A DNA stretch of 64,000 bases from Thermodesulfovibrio sp. (GCA_020725335.1 DYFF01000018.1:124001-188000); one strand, 5' to 3'; counted from the first letter of the stretch, positions 1-9,101 are shown. Translations and numbers: made by a program. The notes: generated by a model from the sequence alone, not told the origin.

Positions 1-641
1 TCATTTACAAAATCATCATCAACTCTTGTTTCTATTCCAATTGCACCCTGTCCTATTGCTGGGATCATCGTTTGTTCAGAAAAAACTTCCGTTACCATGT
101 TCCCATATCCCATGCGTTTTATCCCTGCCATAGCAAGAACAATGGCATCAAATTCCCCTTCTTTAAGTTTTCTGATTCTAGTATCTACATTCCCCCGCAA
201 AGGTTTTATAATTAAGTTTCTTTTTAATGCTCTTAATTGAACAGTCCTTCTCAAACTGCTTGTTCCTATGATTGAAGCATCTGAAAGCTCATTTAACAAC
301 TTACCATCTTTACTTATAAAAACATCTCTGGGGTCTTCTCTCTCACAAATAGCATGAATGTTTAATCCTTCAGGAATTTCCGTAGGAACATCTTTCATGC
401 TATGAACTGCTAAATCAATTTTTTTTGATATCAAAGCTTCTTCAATTTCTTTAACAAACAAACCCTTGCCACCAATTTTTGCCAAGGGAGCATCAAGAAT
501 TTTATCTCCTGTTGTTTTTATTTTTTCTATTTCAATCAGCAAATTAGGGTAGATTGAACTCAGTTTTTCCTTAACCCAATTTGCCTGCCATAAAGCGAGC
601 TTGCTACCTCTTGTTCCAATTACAATTTTATTCTTCCTCAT
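1..641 (-). CDS. hemC: Hydroxymethylbilane synthase (porphobilinogen deaminase), 3' end cut by window
   Basis: Joins four porphobilinogen units into hydroxymethylbilane in tetrapyrrole synthesis; cytoplasmic. The reading frame opens with ATG at 641 ([19 protein letters not shown]) and stays open to the window edge. It shows family motifs: [10 protein letters not shown] near the N-terminus, AVHSMKDVP, the GTSSLRR phosphate-binding run and [10 protein letters not shown]. About 213 of the usual 300 or so residues are present, so the C-terminal domain with the dipyrromethane cofactor cysteine lies outside. The start overlaps the end of hemA by 14 bp, so the two are translationally linked. Identification is firm. 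Confidence 0.95.
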   Translation of the reverse strand, partial: MRKNKIVIGTRGSKLALWQANWVKEKLSSIYPNLLIEIEKIKTTGDKILDAPLAKIGGKGLFVKEIEEALISKKIDLAVHSMKDVPTEIPEGLNIHAICEREDPRDVFISKDGKLLNELSDASIIGTSSLRRTVQLRALKRNLIIKPLRGNVDTRIRKLKEGEFDAIVLAMAGIKRMGYGNMVTEVFSEQTMIPAIGQGAIGIETRVDDDFVN

Positions 642-1929
642 TATCAAGTCCAAATAACCTCCTTGCTGCTAAAATTAATGTTTCCTTCATGTCACAATTA
701 TTCTTAAGAGCAACTGTTGGTTCATGCATTATTTTATTTATTATGCTTTGAGTTAGATAATCAATAGAATTCAAAATATCAGGAGATAAGTCTTTAAATT
801 TACCCTTAAATTTCTCTAATTCCTCTTGTCTAATATGTTCTGCCTTATTTCTAAGAGAAACAATTACAGGAACGCTATTAAGAGATTCCAACCATTGGAA
901 AAATTTATCTGTTTCTTCATAAACAATTTCTAAAGCCTTGTCTGCTTCCTTCCTACGTTCAAGAATATTAGAATCAACAACATCCTGAAGGTCATCAATA
1001 TTGTATAGATATACGTTATCAAGATTATCACAAGCAGGGTCAATATTTCGGGGTACGGATATATCTATTAAAAATATGGGTTTATACTTCCTTAAAAACA
1101 TTACTTCCTTTAACATTTTCTCATCTATTACATAATGAGGAGCACCAGTGGAACAAATAACAATGTCTGTTTTTATTAGATTTTCTTTTAATTTTTCAAA
1201 AGCAGTTGCTTTTCCATTAAACAAACTCGCTAATTCTTCAGCTCGCTGTAATGTTCTGTTTGTAACATAAATTTCTTTAATTCCACTTCCAATCAAATGT
1301 CTTATTGCAAGTTCTGCCATTTCACCAGCACCCACAAGAAGAACTGATTTTTTTGAGAGGTCATCAAAAACTTTTTTGATAAGTCCGACTGCTGCATAAC
1401 TTACAGACACAGGATTTTCCCCTATCCTGGTTTCCTTTCTTACTCTCTTTGCAGTAAAAAGAGCTCTATTCATGAGGTAATTTAATATCAAAGACGTTGT
1501 TTTTTCCGATAAAGCGATTTCGTATGCTTCCTTTACTTGTCCTGTTATCTGAGGTTCTCCTATTATCATTGAGTCAAGGCTTGATGCAACTTTAAAAAGA
1601 TGTTCTACAGCTTGCCTATCTTTATGAATATATAAATATTTTTCAAATTCTCTCTGATCAATTTTATGGAAATCAGACAGGAAGTTTTTAATCAATTCCT
1701 CTAAAGCGCGTCCGTTTTCTGGTACGCTTTCAATATTGCAGGAAATCGATGTATATACGTATATTTCAACTCTATTACAGGTAGAAAAAATTAATGCTTC
1801 GTTCACTCCAAGCTTATTTATTAAATACTTTAAACCCTCTCTAATAGATTCCTTACTATTGAAAGCTAACCTTTCTCTTATTTCAACAGGTGCTGTTTTA
1901 TGATTAACTCCAACAACAATTAAACTCAT
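628..1929 (-). CDS. hemA: Glutamyl-tRNA reductase
   Basis: Reduces glutamyl-tRNA(Glu) to glutamate-1-semialdehyde with NADPH, the first step of C5-route tetrapyrrole synthesis. The 433-residue length is normal. [15 protein letters not shown] lies at the N-terminus, and the catalytic cysteine is Cys51 in STCNRVE. A Rossmann NADPH site ([13 protein letters not shown]) is near residue 200 and is followed by a C-terminal dimerisation helix. It overlaps the CcsA-like gene upstream by 4 bp and hemC downstream, giving the common ccsA/hemX-hemA-hemC order. Confidence 0.97.
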   Translation of the reverse strand: MSLIVVGVNHKTAPVEIRERLAFNSKESIREGLKYLINKLGVNEALIFSTCNRVEIYVYTSISCNIESVPENGRALEELIKNFLSDFHKIDQREFEKYLYIHKDRQAVEHLFKVASSLDSMIIGEPQITGQVKEAYEIALSEKTTSLILNYLMNRALFTAKRVRKETRIGENPVSVSYAAVGLIKKVFDDLSKKSVLLVGAGEMAELAIRHLIGSGIKEIYVTNRTLQRAEELASLFNGKATAFEKLKENLIKTDIVICSTGAPHYVIDEKMLKEVMFLRKYKPIFLIDISVPRNIDPACDNLDNVYLYNIDDLQDVVDSNILERRKEADKALEIVYEETDKFFQWLESLNSVPVIVSLRNKAEHIRQEELEKFKGKFKDLSPDILNSIDYLTQSIINKIMHEPTVALKNNCDMKETLILAARRLFGLDNEEE

Positions 1930-2741
1930 AACGGTTTATGAAAACTCTCTGTTAATAAGTTTATGCCAAAAAAGCCGACAATCATAAGAAGAAAAGCAAA
2001 AATAGTTAAATAGGCAGCCTTTTTCTTTCTCCAATCTCCCTTCACCCTTAAATAAAAAATCGATAAATAAACTATCCACGTTAAAAAGCTCCATATTTCT
2101 TTTGGATCCCAAAGAAAACCTAATAGAGATAAATACTTAACAAGTCCAACAATTAAGGCAATGCTGTAGATAGGAAAACCCCAGAATATTAAACGATAAT
2201 TTAATTTATCAAGTATTTCAAGGCTTGGGATTATACTTTCAAGTCCTCCAAATTTTTTAGCTTTTACAGCTCGTTCTTGAATCAGGTAGAGTATACTAAA
2301 AATAAAAGCTAAACTGAATAAAGCTATACCAAAAACTGCCATGAGGGCATGAATATCAATCCAAAAGTTTTTTAGTTCAGCTTTTAAGACTGGAATATTT
2401 CTTGGGAAAAAAGCACTTACAAACATAAAAGAAAAGCTTAATATTATATTAAAATTAATTATTTTTACTTTGTTTGTAAAATATATAAAAAAAGATATTA
2501 ACAGAATACTCCAGGCAAAGAAGGAATTTGCTTCATGCATTGAAAAAATTGGTGCTTGACCAGCTTTTATATATCTTAACAATAAATAAATAGAGTGTAG
2601 AACAAAACCAGATAAGCTAAGGATTAAAACCGCTTTATCTAAATCTTGCTTTTTCCTTATAATACCAGCAAGACTGAGGAGAAATCCTGCAAAATATAGG
2701 GTGAGTGCAAGTTCAAAAAAAATAGTGCCCATTAAAAACAA
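1926..2741 (-). CDS. CcsA/HemX-like cytochrome c assembly membrane protein
   Basis: Polytopic membrane protein of 271 residues with about eight hydrophobic segments. Near residues 210-225 it carries LWDPKEIWSFLTW, a form of the tryptophan-rich WWD haem-handling motif of the CcsA/CcmC/HemX family. Such proteins either deliver haem to cytochrome c synthase or, as HemX next to hemA, influence glutamyl-tRNA reductase level. Position directly before hemA favours the HemX name; the motif favours CcsA-like. It overlaps its neighbours by 4 and 10 bp. Family is secure, exact role is not. Confidence 0.85.
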   Translation of the reverse strand: MFLMGTIFFELALTLYFAGFLLSLAGIIRKKQDLDKAVLILSLSGFVLHSIYLLLRYIKAGQAPIFSMHEANSFFAWSILLISFFIYFTNKVKIINFNIILSFSFMFVSAFFPRNIPVLKAELKNFWIDIHALMAVFGIALFSLAFIFSILYLIQERAVKAKKFGGLESIIPSLEILDKLNYRLIFWGFPIYSIALIVGLVKYLSLLGFLWDPKEIWSFLTWIVYLSIFYLRVKGDWRKKKAAYLTIFAFLLMIVGFFGINLLTESFHKPL

Positions 2742-3415
2742 CCAAGTTCACATTTTTTTATTTTTATTTTCAATTCATTTGCCATTCTTCCCACTTCAAT
2801 ATAAGGAATTCTTAATTCTTCAGCAATTTTTCTTGCTTCTGTGCATGTAATCTTTCCATCATTACTTCTCTCTTTTAATAATTTTTCAATAAGTTTTTTC
2901 TGTTGAATTTTTTCAATCTCAGACATAATTTCCTCCATTACATAATCCTTTTGTATTACTATATCTGCCAAATCAAGGATAGCCTTACCAGAGGGCTTCA
3001 TTTGTTCTCCCTTATTACCCTTAAAGAATATTATAACATCAGCATGCATAAATCTTACCAGAGAATTACCTTCCAAAATAACTATCATTCTATTTTTATC
3101 ATCCTCAGAAAAATTCGATAGAATTTCTTCTCTTAATTTTTGAGAAACTTTTGCTAATTCTTGTTCTGAAGCCCTTATCCAATAAACATAATCAGCGCCT
3201 GCCTTTTTCATCCTTGCAGTATCCTTACCAGATTCTTCTATAATTTCAGGGTCTGTAATAATATCCACTAATCCCGAAGTTTTAGAGTACTTGACTGAAA
3301 CGATAAAGATTTGATTGTTAATACTTTTAATGAATTGAATAAAATTCTCTATGAAAGTGGTTTTACCTATCCCACTTTTAGCAGAACCAACTCCAAGTAT
3401 CAAAGGAAAAATCAC
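2732..3415 (-). CDS. MobB-like P-loop GTPase with C-terminal extension
   Basis: A 227-residue protein with a P-loop at residues 10-20 (GSAKSGIGKTT). KYSKTSGLV and GKDTARMKKAGAD follow, which resemble the GKD-x-R-xx-x-AGA region of MobB, the molybdopterin guanine dinucleotide synthesis GTPase. Residues about 180-227 form a short extra domain that looks like a small helical or winged-helix module ending in two cysteines. The start is GTG at 3415, with an in-frame stop 27 bp upstream and no clear Shine-Dalgarno. It is first in the leftward haem operon. Whether it serves Mo/W cofactor or another metallocofactor cannot be told from sequence. Confidence 0.6.
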   Translation of the reverse strand: MIFPLILGVGSAKSGIGKTTFIENFIQFIKSINNQIFIVSVKYSKTSGLVDIITDPEIIEESGKDTARMKKAGADYVYWIRASEQELAKVSQKLREEILSNFSEDDKNRMIVILEGNSLVRFMHADVIIFFKGNKGEQMKPSGKAILDLADIVIQKDYVMEEIMSEIEKIQQKKLIEKLLKERSNDGKITCTEARKIAEELRIPYIEVGRMANELKIKIKKCELGCF

Positions 3416-3704
3416 GATGTTATAGTCTTTAATATTTTCTTAATTTTTTCAAGTTTATTAATTTCTATAAAAATGCAGAAGCTAATATCTCCAAAATAAA
3501 TTAGAGATGAAAAAAGAAATTAACGGTAAAATAATCCTTCTAAAAATTCCCTTCTTGCTCTTGGTGTGTAGTGTAAAATTTTATCTCGAGATATTAGGAT
3601 TAGGTTTAAATATCACACATTATTAAGACTCTCTATATAAAGCTTTTCTTATTTAAGGTAATTATTAATTTTCATTTAGATTTTTGATGAGTCAATTCGG
3701 AGTC

Positions 3705-3734
3705 TTGACATTATCTATAAAATCAAAATAAACT
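3705..3734 (+). promoter_or_regulatory. Candidate promoter for a short leader or small RNA
   Basis: A perfect TTGACA at 3705-3710 is followed after 18 nt by TAAACT (3729-3734, 4 of 6 to TATAAT). The predicted start falls at about 3741, exactly where the first hairpin begins. Weak -10, so moderate confidence only. Confidence 0.4.
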
Positions 3735-3740
3735 ATTATA

Positions 3741-3818
3741 GTTCAGCTGAAGCTGAACGGAATATTAACCATGAAGGAGTAAGGGATGAACCCTATTATA
3801 ACTTCATGGTTTTTTTTT
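3741..3818 (+). ncRNA. Candidate small RNA or aborted leader (two hairpins, terminator)
   Basis: About 78 nt bounded by a candidate promoter and a terminator. Hairpin 1 is an 8 bp perfect stem with a 2-nt spacer (GTTCAGCT/AGCTGAAC, 3741-3758). Hairpin 2 is a 10 bp perfect stem (3767-3776 with 3802-3811) with a small inner GGG/CCC stem, followed by a T run to 3818. No open frame of note lies inside. It may be a stand-alone small RNA or a terminated leader; no match to a known RNA family is claimed. Confidence 0.4.
3767..3818 (+). terminator. Rho-independent terminator
   Basis: Perfect 10 bp stem (AACCATGAAG at 3767-3776, CTTCATGGTT at 3802-3811) followed directly by seven more T residues. No protein gene lies upstream on this strand, so it must end a short transcript or act on a leader. 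Confidence 0.75.
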
Positions 3819-3835
3819 GCTCCTTACATGCCCCT

Positions 3836-3862
3836 CACCCCTTAGTAGCCCCCTAAGGGGTG
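3836..3862. repeat. Perfect 10 bp inverted repeat, C-rich loop
   Basis: CACCCCTTAG (3836-3845) and CTAAGGGGTG (3853-3862) with a 7-nt loop TAGCCCC. No T run follows, so it is not a classical terminator. It lies in a C-rich patch unlike the AT-rich surroundings. Confidence 0.7.
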
Positions 3863-3878
3863 TCCCTCCCTAAAATAA

Positions 3879-3912
3879 ATAGGAGACCATCCCCTTGGTC
3901 TCCTATATTTTT
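3879..3912 (+). terminator. Terminator-like hairpin just before ubiX
   Basis: An 11 bp perfect stem (3879-3889 with 3896-3906; core AGGAGACCA/TGGTCTCCT) followed by ATTTTT. It ends 23 nt before the ubiX start codon, so upstream transcripts would be stopped and ubiX needs a promoter after it, or this is an attenuator. Confidence 0.65.
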
Positions 3913-3935
3913 GGTAAAAATGTTATCATAAAAAG

Positions 3936-4511
3936 ATGAAAAAGGTAGTATTAGCAATAACTGGAGCTTCAGGGATAATTTATGGTTTAAAATTACTTGA
4001 TAATCTGTTAAAAAATTTTAAAGTAGAACTTATCCTTACAGATTCCTCTATAAGTGTTATGCAATATGAAAATAATTTATCCATATCAAAGGTGGATGAT
4101 TTCAAAAAAATCTATGACTTTGATAACTTAATTGTTTATTCAGAAAAGGATATTTCTGCTCCTTTAGCAAGTGGCTCTCACATAACCGAAGGTATGTTTA
4201 TAGTGCCCTGTTCAATGAAAACTCTTTCGGCTATTGCAAATGGTTATGCTGATAATCTCGTAACAAGAACTGCAGATGTAATGATTAAAGAGAAAAGAAA
4301 ACTTATTTTATCTCCAAGAGAGATGCCTTTCAGCGCTATCCATCTTGAGAATATGCTAAAACTCTCAAGAATTGGTGCGGTTATAGCTCCTCCAATACCA
4401 GCTTTCTATAGTAACCCTAAAACACTTGATGATTTGGTCAACTTTGTTGTAGGAAAGTTATTAGATTGCATGGGTATAGAAAACGATATCTACAGGAGAT
4501 GGAATGGCTAA
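3936..4511 (+). CDS. ubiX: Flavin prenyltransferase UbiX
   Basis: Makes prenylated FMN, the cofactor of UbiD-family decarboxylases. The 191-residue length is typical. The FMN-binding TGASG loop is at residues 9-13, PCSMKT at 91-96 and PREMPFS at 127-133, all family signatures. No Shine-Dalgarno precedes the ATG; an extended -10 (TGTTATCAT, 3921-3929) sits 6 nt before it, so the mRNA may be leaderless. It overlaps hemH by 8 bp. No ubiD lies in the window; a UbiD-like enzyme in quinone synthesis elsewhere is the likely partner. Confidence 0.93.
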   Translation: MKKVVLAITGASGIIYGLKLLDNLLKNFKVELILTDSSISVMQYENNLSISKVDDFKKIYDFDNLIVYSEKDISAPLASGSHITEGMFIVPCSMKTLSAIANGYADNLVTRTADVMIKEKRKLILSPREMPFSAIHLENMLKLSRIGAVIAPPIPAFYSNPKTLDDLVNFVVGKLLDCMGIENDIYRRWNG

Positions 4512-5433
4512 AAAGGGAGTCTTGCTCCTTAATATGGGAGGACCTGACAGCCTTGATGCTGTAAAACCCTTTCTTTTTAATCTTTTTCAAGATCCTTACA
4601 TTGCAAATTTTGGAATACTACAAAAACCCTTAGCCTGGCTTATTTCAAATTTAAGAAATGAAAAAGTCAAAAAAGCATATCGATTAATAGGAGGGAAATC
4701 TCCCCTAAAGGAAATCACGTTAAAACAGGCTTCTGAATTAGAAAAAGCGCTCGGGAGTGATTATAGAGTCAAGATAGGTATGAACTATTGGCACCCCTTT
4801 ATAGAGGATTCTCTAAAAGAATTTGAAAATGAGAGGATTAAATTTATTATTGCCCTATCTCTTTATCCACAATACTGTCATGCAACTACAGCTTCAGCAA
4901 TAGAAAAATTTAAAAAGTTTTCAAAAGATAGATTTGACTTTAGAATAATTAATTCTTGGTATGACAATCCCTTTTATATTGAAGCATGGGGTGAAAATAT
5001 AAAGGATACAATTAACAAATATGGGGATGGCTTAATTTTGTTTAGTGCTCATGGAATTCCTGTCTCTCTTTATGAAAAAGGTGACCCTTACATCAAAGAA
5101 ATAGAGGAAACAGTAAAAATAATAGTAAAAGAGATGAATTTATCTGAATGGGAACTTTCCTATCAAAGTAGAACAGGACCTGTTAAATGGGTAGGACCCT
5201 CTACAGAAGAAAAGATAAAAGAACTTGCTAAAAGGGGAATTAGAAAAATATTTATTGTGCCTATTAGTTTTGTGTCAGATCATATAGAAACTCTATATGA
5301 AATAGATATAATCTACAAAAAAATGGCAGCCGATGTTGGTATTGAACTTATAAGAGTTCCTTCGCTAAATACCAATACAAAATTTATTGAAGCTTTAAAG
5401 TCTCTTGTGTTAAATCAGACAGAAAGGGGGTAA
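4504..5433 (+). CDS. hemH: Ferrochelatase
   Basis: Inserts ferrous iron into a porphyrin (protoporphyrin IX or coproporphyrin III). The 309-residue length fits a bacterial Hem[16 protein letters not shown] lies at residues 10-24, the catalytic His183 is in FSAHGIP, and [15 protein letters not shown] and [14 protein letters not shown] follow, all characteristic. It sits between ubiX (8 bp overlap) and queF (1 bp gap). Its presence implies a porphyrin-type haem branch rather than only the sirohaem-derived route common in sulfate reducers. Confidence 0.94.
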   Translation: MAKKGVLLLNMGGPDSLDAVKPFLFNLFQDPYIANFGILQKPLAWLISNLRNEKVKKAYRLIGGKSPLKEITLKQASELEKALGSDYRVKIGMNYWHPFIEDSLKEFENERIKFIIALSLYPQYCHATTASAIEKFKKFSKDRFDFRIINSWYDNPFYIEAWGENIKDTINKYGDGLILFSAHGIPVSLYEKGDPYIKEIEETVKIIVKEMNLSEWELSYQSRTGPVKWVGPSTEEKIKELAKRGIRKIFIVPISFVSDHIETLYEIDIIYKKMAADVGIELIRVPSLNTNTKFIEALKSLVLNQTERG

Positions 5434-5434
5434 A

Positions 5435-5803
5435 ATGCTTTACGGAGAAAGGTCTATTCAAGAGGCAAAACTTGAGGCATGGGATAATCCTTACCCTGAC
5501 AGAGACTACACCATTGAAATAAGTTTTCCTGAGTTTACATGCCTTTGTCCTCGGTCAGGTTATCCTGATTTTGCAACAATTAAGCTAAAATATATACCTG
5601 ACCAAAAAATTGTTGAACTTAAATCCCTCAAGCTTTATCTTAATTCATACAGAGACAAACATATATCCCATGAAGCTGTAACAAATAAAATATATGATGA
5701 CTTAAAAAGTCTTCTTAATCCAAGATTCATAGAACTCATTGGAGATTTCAATCCGAGAGGAAACGTAAAAACAATAATAAGGGTCTGCTCTGAGAACAAA
5801 TGA
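5435..5803 (+). CDS. queF: NADPH-dependent preQ0 reductase QueF, short form
   Basis: Reduces 7-cyano-7-deazaguanine to preQ1 in queuosine synthesis. At 122 residues it is the short one-module type. The catalytic Cys38 lies in [11 protein letters not shown] with Asp45, and the QueF motif ELKSLKLY is at residues 61-68. HISHE (77-80) supplies the substrate-binding glutamate. A strong ribosome site (AAAGGGGG) precedes the ATG. It is last in ubiX-hemH-queF, and the tRNA promoter overlaps its downstream edge. Confidence 0.93.
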   Translation: MLYGERSIQEAKLEAWDNPYPDRDYTIEISFPEFTCLCPRSGYPDFATIKLKYIPDQKIVELKSLKLYLNSYRDKHISHEAVTNKIYDDLKSLLNPRFIELIGDFNPRGNVKTIIRVCSENK

Positions 5804-5812
5804 TTTCAGCTA

Positions 5813-5821
5813 TGGTATAAT
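5813..5821 (+). promoter_or_regulatory. Extended -10 promoter of tRNA-Arg
   Basis: TGGTATAAT at 5813-5821 is a perfect TGnTATAAT extended -10 placed 7 nt before the mature tRNA 5' end. No good -35 is seen, as expected for an extended -10. Confidence 0.7.
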
Positions 5822-5828
5822 AATTTTA

Positions 5829-5902
5829 GCGCCCATAGCTCAGTAGGATAGAGCGTCGGACTACGAATCCGCAGGTCGGGGGTTCAAATCCTCCTGGGCG
5901 CA
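5829..5902 (+). tRNA. tRNA-Arg (anticodon ACG)
   Basis: A 74-nt cloverleaf. The acceptor stem is GCGCCCA/TGGGCGC (7 bp), the D stem GCTC/GAGC, the anticodon loop CTACGAA (ACG), and the T arm GGGGG-TTCAAAT-CCTCC, with discriminator A. CCA is not encoded. The outermost pair of the anticodon stem is a T-C mismatch. ACG is normally deaminated to ICG to read CGU/CGC/CGA. Confidence 0.95.
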
Positions 5903-6018
5903 TTTAAAAATAAAGCATTTCTAAAATTCCGAAAAATCAGTTTTGACTATACTGCAATAAAATTTTACATAGTCATTTACTGGCTCAGCAACTTTATAGT
6001 AGCAAAACTTCCAGATAA

Positions 6019-7917
6019 TTAAACCTTTTTCCCAAAACCAAGACTTCTTAGTTTTTCCTCAATTTCAATCAAAATTGCAGGATCATCAATTGTAGCAGGC
6101 ATTGTATAGGACTGCCCATCAGCAATTTTTCGCAAAATACCTCTAAGAATCTTACCAGAACGAGTCTTTGGAAGCCTTTCAACAATTATAGTGTCTCTGT
6201 AACAAGCAATTGGTCCAATCTGATTTCTGACCATCTGAGCAATCTCCTGCTTTATCTCGTTTGGATCCCTGTTAACCCCTGCTTTAAGAACAATTAAACC
6301 CAAAGGAAGCTGTCCTTTAAAGCTATCTTCTATTCCAAATACAGCACATTCTGCCACATCTGGATGTTTAGATATAACCTCTTCCATTGCCCCAGTAGAA
6401 AGACGGTGTCCAGCCACATTTATTACATCATCAACTCTCCCCATAATGAAAACATAACCGTCTCTATCAATATAGCCACCATCTGCAGTAAAGTAATAAC
6501 CGGGAATCACTTTAATATATGCTTCTAAATATCTATTCTCAGCATTCCATAAGGTTGGAAGAGTTCCTGGTGGCAAAGGTAGTTTTATAACTATCAATCC
6601 TTCTTGTTCTGGAGCAAGAATATTACCATTAGCATCAACTACATGGACACTATAGCCTGGAACTGGTTTTGTTGATGAACCGGCTTTTATAGGAAATTGT
6701 TCTATTCCCATACAGTTAGCTGTAATAGGCCATCCAGTTTCTGTCTGCCACCAGTGGTCAATGACTGGACGATTTAGCAAGTTTGAAGCCCAGTAGTAAG
6801 TATCTGGATCAAGCCTTTCACCTGCCAAAAAGAGATATTTGAAATCTGAAATATTATATTTTTTTAGATATTCACCATTTGGGTCTTCTCTTTTTATAGC
6901 TCTAAATGCAGTTGGTGCAGTAAAAAGTGCCTTTACCCTGTGCTGGGAGATAACTCTCCAGAATGCTCCGGGGTCAGGAGTGCCAACAGATTTACCCTCG
7001 TAAACTATGGTTGTGCAACCTGTAATCAATGGAGCATAAACGATATAGGAATGTCCTACAACCCAACCTACATCAGAAGCTGCCCAGAAAACATCACCGG
7101 GTTTAATGTCATAGATATTCTCCATACTCCATCTAAGGGCAACTGCATAGCCACCACTATCTCTTACTACTCCCTTTGGCTTACCTGTTGTGCCTGAAGT
7201 ATACAGTATGTAAAGAGGATGAGTAGACTCAACAGAGACACAATCAACTGGCTGAGCATTATTCATTAATTCATTCCAGTCATATTCAAAGCCTTGCTTT
7301 AATTGAACAATGGACTGAGGTCGCTGAAATATTATGCAAGCTTCTGGCTTGTAAACAGCCATCTCTAATGCCTTATCAAGAATAGACTTGTAATCAATAA
7401 TTCTCTTTACCTCAATACCACATGAAGTTGCAATTATCAGCTTTGGTTTTGCATCATCAATTCTTACTGCCAGTTCATTTGCAGCAAAACCTCCAAATAC
7501 TACAGAATGTATTGCTCCAATTCTTGCACAGGCTAACATGGCAACTACCGCCTCTGGCACCATTGACATATAGATTACAACTGTATCACCCTTCTTTACT
7601 CCAAAGCTTTTTAAAACTGCAGCAAATTTTGCTACATATTCGGTTAACTCTCTGTAGCTATATTTTTTTATTTGATTTGTAACAGGACTATCCCAAATTA
7701 GGGCAGTCTGCTCACCACGTCCAGCTTCAATGTGTCTGTCTAAGGCATTGTAACAGATATTTAATTGCCCACCTACAAACCAACGATAAAAAGGTGGGTT
7801 AGAATCATCTAAAACCCTATCATACTTTTTAAACCATGATATTGCTTGAGCTGATTCATCCCAGAAAAGCTCAGGTTCTTGAATACTTTTTTTGAATATC
7901 GCCTCGTAATTATTCAT
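6019..7917 (-). CDS. prpE: AMP-forming acyl-CoA synthetase, propionyl-CoA synthetase type
   Basis: Activates a short-chain acid (propionate or acetate) with ATP and CoA. The 632-residue length matches PrpE. It has the PrpE-style opening (EPELFWDESA, SNPPFYRWFVGG), YTSGTTGKPKG, GWVVGHSYIVYAPL, WQTETGWPI, the GRVDDVINVAGHR hinge and the acylation lysine motif TRSGKILRG. It ends with the PrpE-like TIDDPA tail. GGGAG precedes the ATG. It stands alone. Similarity to PrpE is stronger than to Acs, but the true substrate may be acetate. Confidence 0.87.
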   Translation of the reverse strand: MNNYEAIFKKSIQEPELFWDESAQAISWFKKYDRVLDDSNPPFYRWFVGGQLNICYNALDRHIEAGRGEQTALIWDSPVTNQIKKYSYRELTEYVAKFAAVLKSFGVKKGDTVVIYMSMVPEAVVAMLACARIGAIHSVVFGGFAANELAVRIDDAKPKLIIATSCGIEVKRIIDYKSILDKALEMAVYKPEACIIFQRPQSIVQLKQGFEYDWNELMNNAQPVDCVSVESTHPLYILYTSGTTGKPKGVVRDSGGYAVALRWSMENIYDIKPGDVFWAASDVGWVVGHSYIVYAPLITGCTTIVYEGKSVGTPDPGAFWRVISQHRVKALFTAPTAFRAIKREDPNGEYLKKYNISDFKYLFLAGERLDPDTYYWASNLLNRPVIDHWWQTETGWPITANCMGIEQFPIKAGSSTKPVPGYSVHVVDANGNILAPEQEGLIVIKLPLPPGTLPTLWNAENRYLEAYIKVIPGYYFTADGGYIDRDGYVFIMGRVDDVINVAGHRLSTGAMEEVISKHPDVAECAVFGIEDSFKGQLPLGLIVLKAGVNRDPNEIKQEIAQMVRNQIGPIACYRDTIIVERLPKTRSGKILRGILRKIADGQSYTMPATIDDPAILIEIEEKLRSLGFGKKV

Positions 7918-8060
7918 TCACACTCTCCCAGCTGATTTATGAAATGCCTCCTCAGAGAAAGCTTTAAAAATTAATAAATATTATATTGAAATTTTTAAAT
8001 TATAAGTCAAGCAGATTTCATGATTTTTTAATAGCAATCTGGAGATAAAAATGGCTTCTT

Positions 8061-9083
8061 TCACTTAATTAAATAAAATTTCCAACTTGTATTTATTAAA
8101 ACTTCTTCTCCGCTTGGACAGCTTTCTTCCTTTGAAGGGCTATTTGTATCTTTCTTTTTTCCAGCTTTACTGCTTAATTTATCTCTCCCTATGCCAAAGC
8201 CTATCTTGTCTTGAAAGGGATGTCCGCAACTTTTCCATGATTCAGAGCCTTTCATCTCCCCGTTGGGTGAAACATTATCTGAAATACTAAAGCTTCCTAC
8301 GCTAATCTGACGACTGTAATTGATATGCTGAAGGCAATCTGGATGACTATCTCCCTTACGTTTCTTACCTTCTATGTTTACAACCATTCCTGGAAGAACA
8401 GCCCTGTAAATTGGCCTCATATTTGGCATGTTGTAAATTTGAATACGAGAAGCAGGGCCATCATAACGGGGATCTAATGTGTACCCCTTTGCACTTCCAT
8501 CATTTATTTCCCAAAGTATTATTGGACATTCATGTTGATGTGGCATGAGTGAGGGGCAGTTTTCATTATGTTCCAGGGCAGTTTCATTATAGTTATAGAC
8601 TATCTGTAGGTTTTCTGGTTTGAAACTCTGGATATAGCCATATGATTCTGAAGTCTGCTTTTTCCATGTTCCTACTAAAGTATAAGAACCATCTCTCTCT
8701 TTGTAAGGACTTGAACAGATATTACTTTTTTCTCTAAAAGATATGTGAACAATACCAACGACATCTCCTTTGCTACAGTTTTTATGAGTTTTATAACAGC
8801 TTTCCGTGCATTGGTGATAAAATTTTTTACACTCTCTATCCCAATAACTGTTAATAGAGTCAACACAGAGTCTAAAATCCTTTGAAGATGGTTTATATCC
8901 TATGCTTTTACATTTAAAATCAGCTAAAATTTTATTGTCCAGACATTCTTTATATCTAACTTCAGAGTTTGATAGGCATTCTTTTAGAAATTGGTCACAG
9001 GATTGTTGTGCATGAGTTTTTAAAGAGAGAAATATTATTGAGAAAATACAAAACATAGTCATAAAAATCTGATTTTTTCTCAT
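8061..9083 (-). CDS. Secreted cysteine-rich protein of unknown function
   Basis: I do not recognise this 340-residue protein. It begins with a clear signal peptide (hydrophobic core about residues 7-20, cleavage near AQQ). Residues 28-110 carry many cysteines in paired spacing (for example CDQFLKEC, CTESCYKTHKNC) but no CxxCH haem site, so disulfides are likely. The middle is rich in aromatic and polar residues and looks like a beta-rich extracytoplasmic domain; the C-terminus has a lysine/serine-rich linker. AAGGAG precedes the ATG. It lies downstream of the 5'-nucleotidase gene pair on the same strand. Confidence 0.7.
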   Translation of the reverse strand: MRKNQIFMTMFCIFSIIFLSLKTHAQQSCDQFLKECLSNSEVRYKECLDNKILADFKCKSIGYKPSSKDFRLCVDSINSYWDRECKKFYHQCTESCYKTHKNCSKGDVVGIVHISFREKSNICSSPYKERDGSYTLVGTWKKQTSESYGYIQSFKPENLQIVYNYNETALEHNENCPSLMPHQHECPIILWEINDGSAKGYTLDPRYDGPASRIQIYNMPNMRPIYRAVLPGMVVNIEGKKRKGDSHPDCLQHINYSRQISVGSFSISDNVSPNGEMKGSESWKSCGHPFQDKIGFGIGRDKLSSKAGKKKDTNSPSKEESCPSGEEVLINTSWKFYLIK

Positions 9084-9101
9084 TTTTAATTACTCCTTAT
9101 T

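Larger units (their letters stand above)
3416..3935. other. Intergenic region with four inverted repeats
   Basis: A 520 bp gap between divergent genes. The left half (3416-3700) is AT-rich with no convincing gene; a 39-codon open frame at 3507-3626 (plus) has a hydrophobic stretch but no clear ribosome site. The right half holds a candidate promoter and four perfect inverted repeats, listed separately. A C-rich patch at 3831-3870 stands out in base composition from its surroundings. Confidence 0.6.

Noticed and set aside
3507-3626. 39-codon frame with a hydrophobic stretch
   Set aside because: No Shine-Dalgarno and no support beyond length; hydrophobic bias is expected in AT-rich DNA.
3741-3912. 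preQ1 or other known riboswitch upstream of ubiX-hemH-queF
   Set aside because: queF made me look, but the hairpins do not show the preQ1 consensus and lie before ubiX rather than queF.
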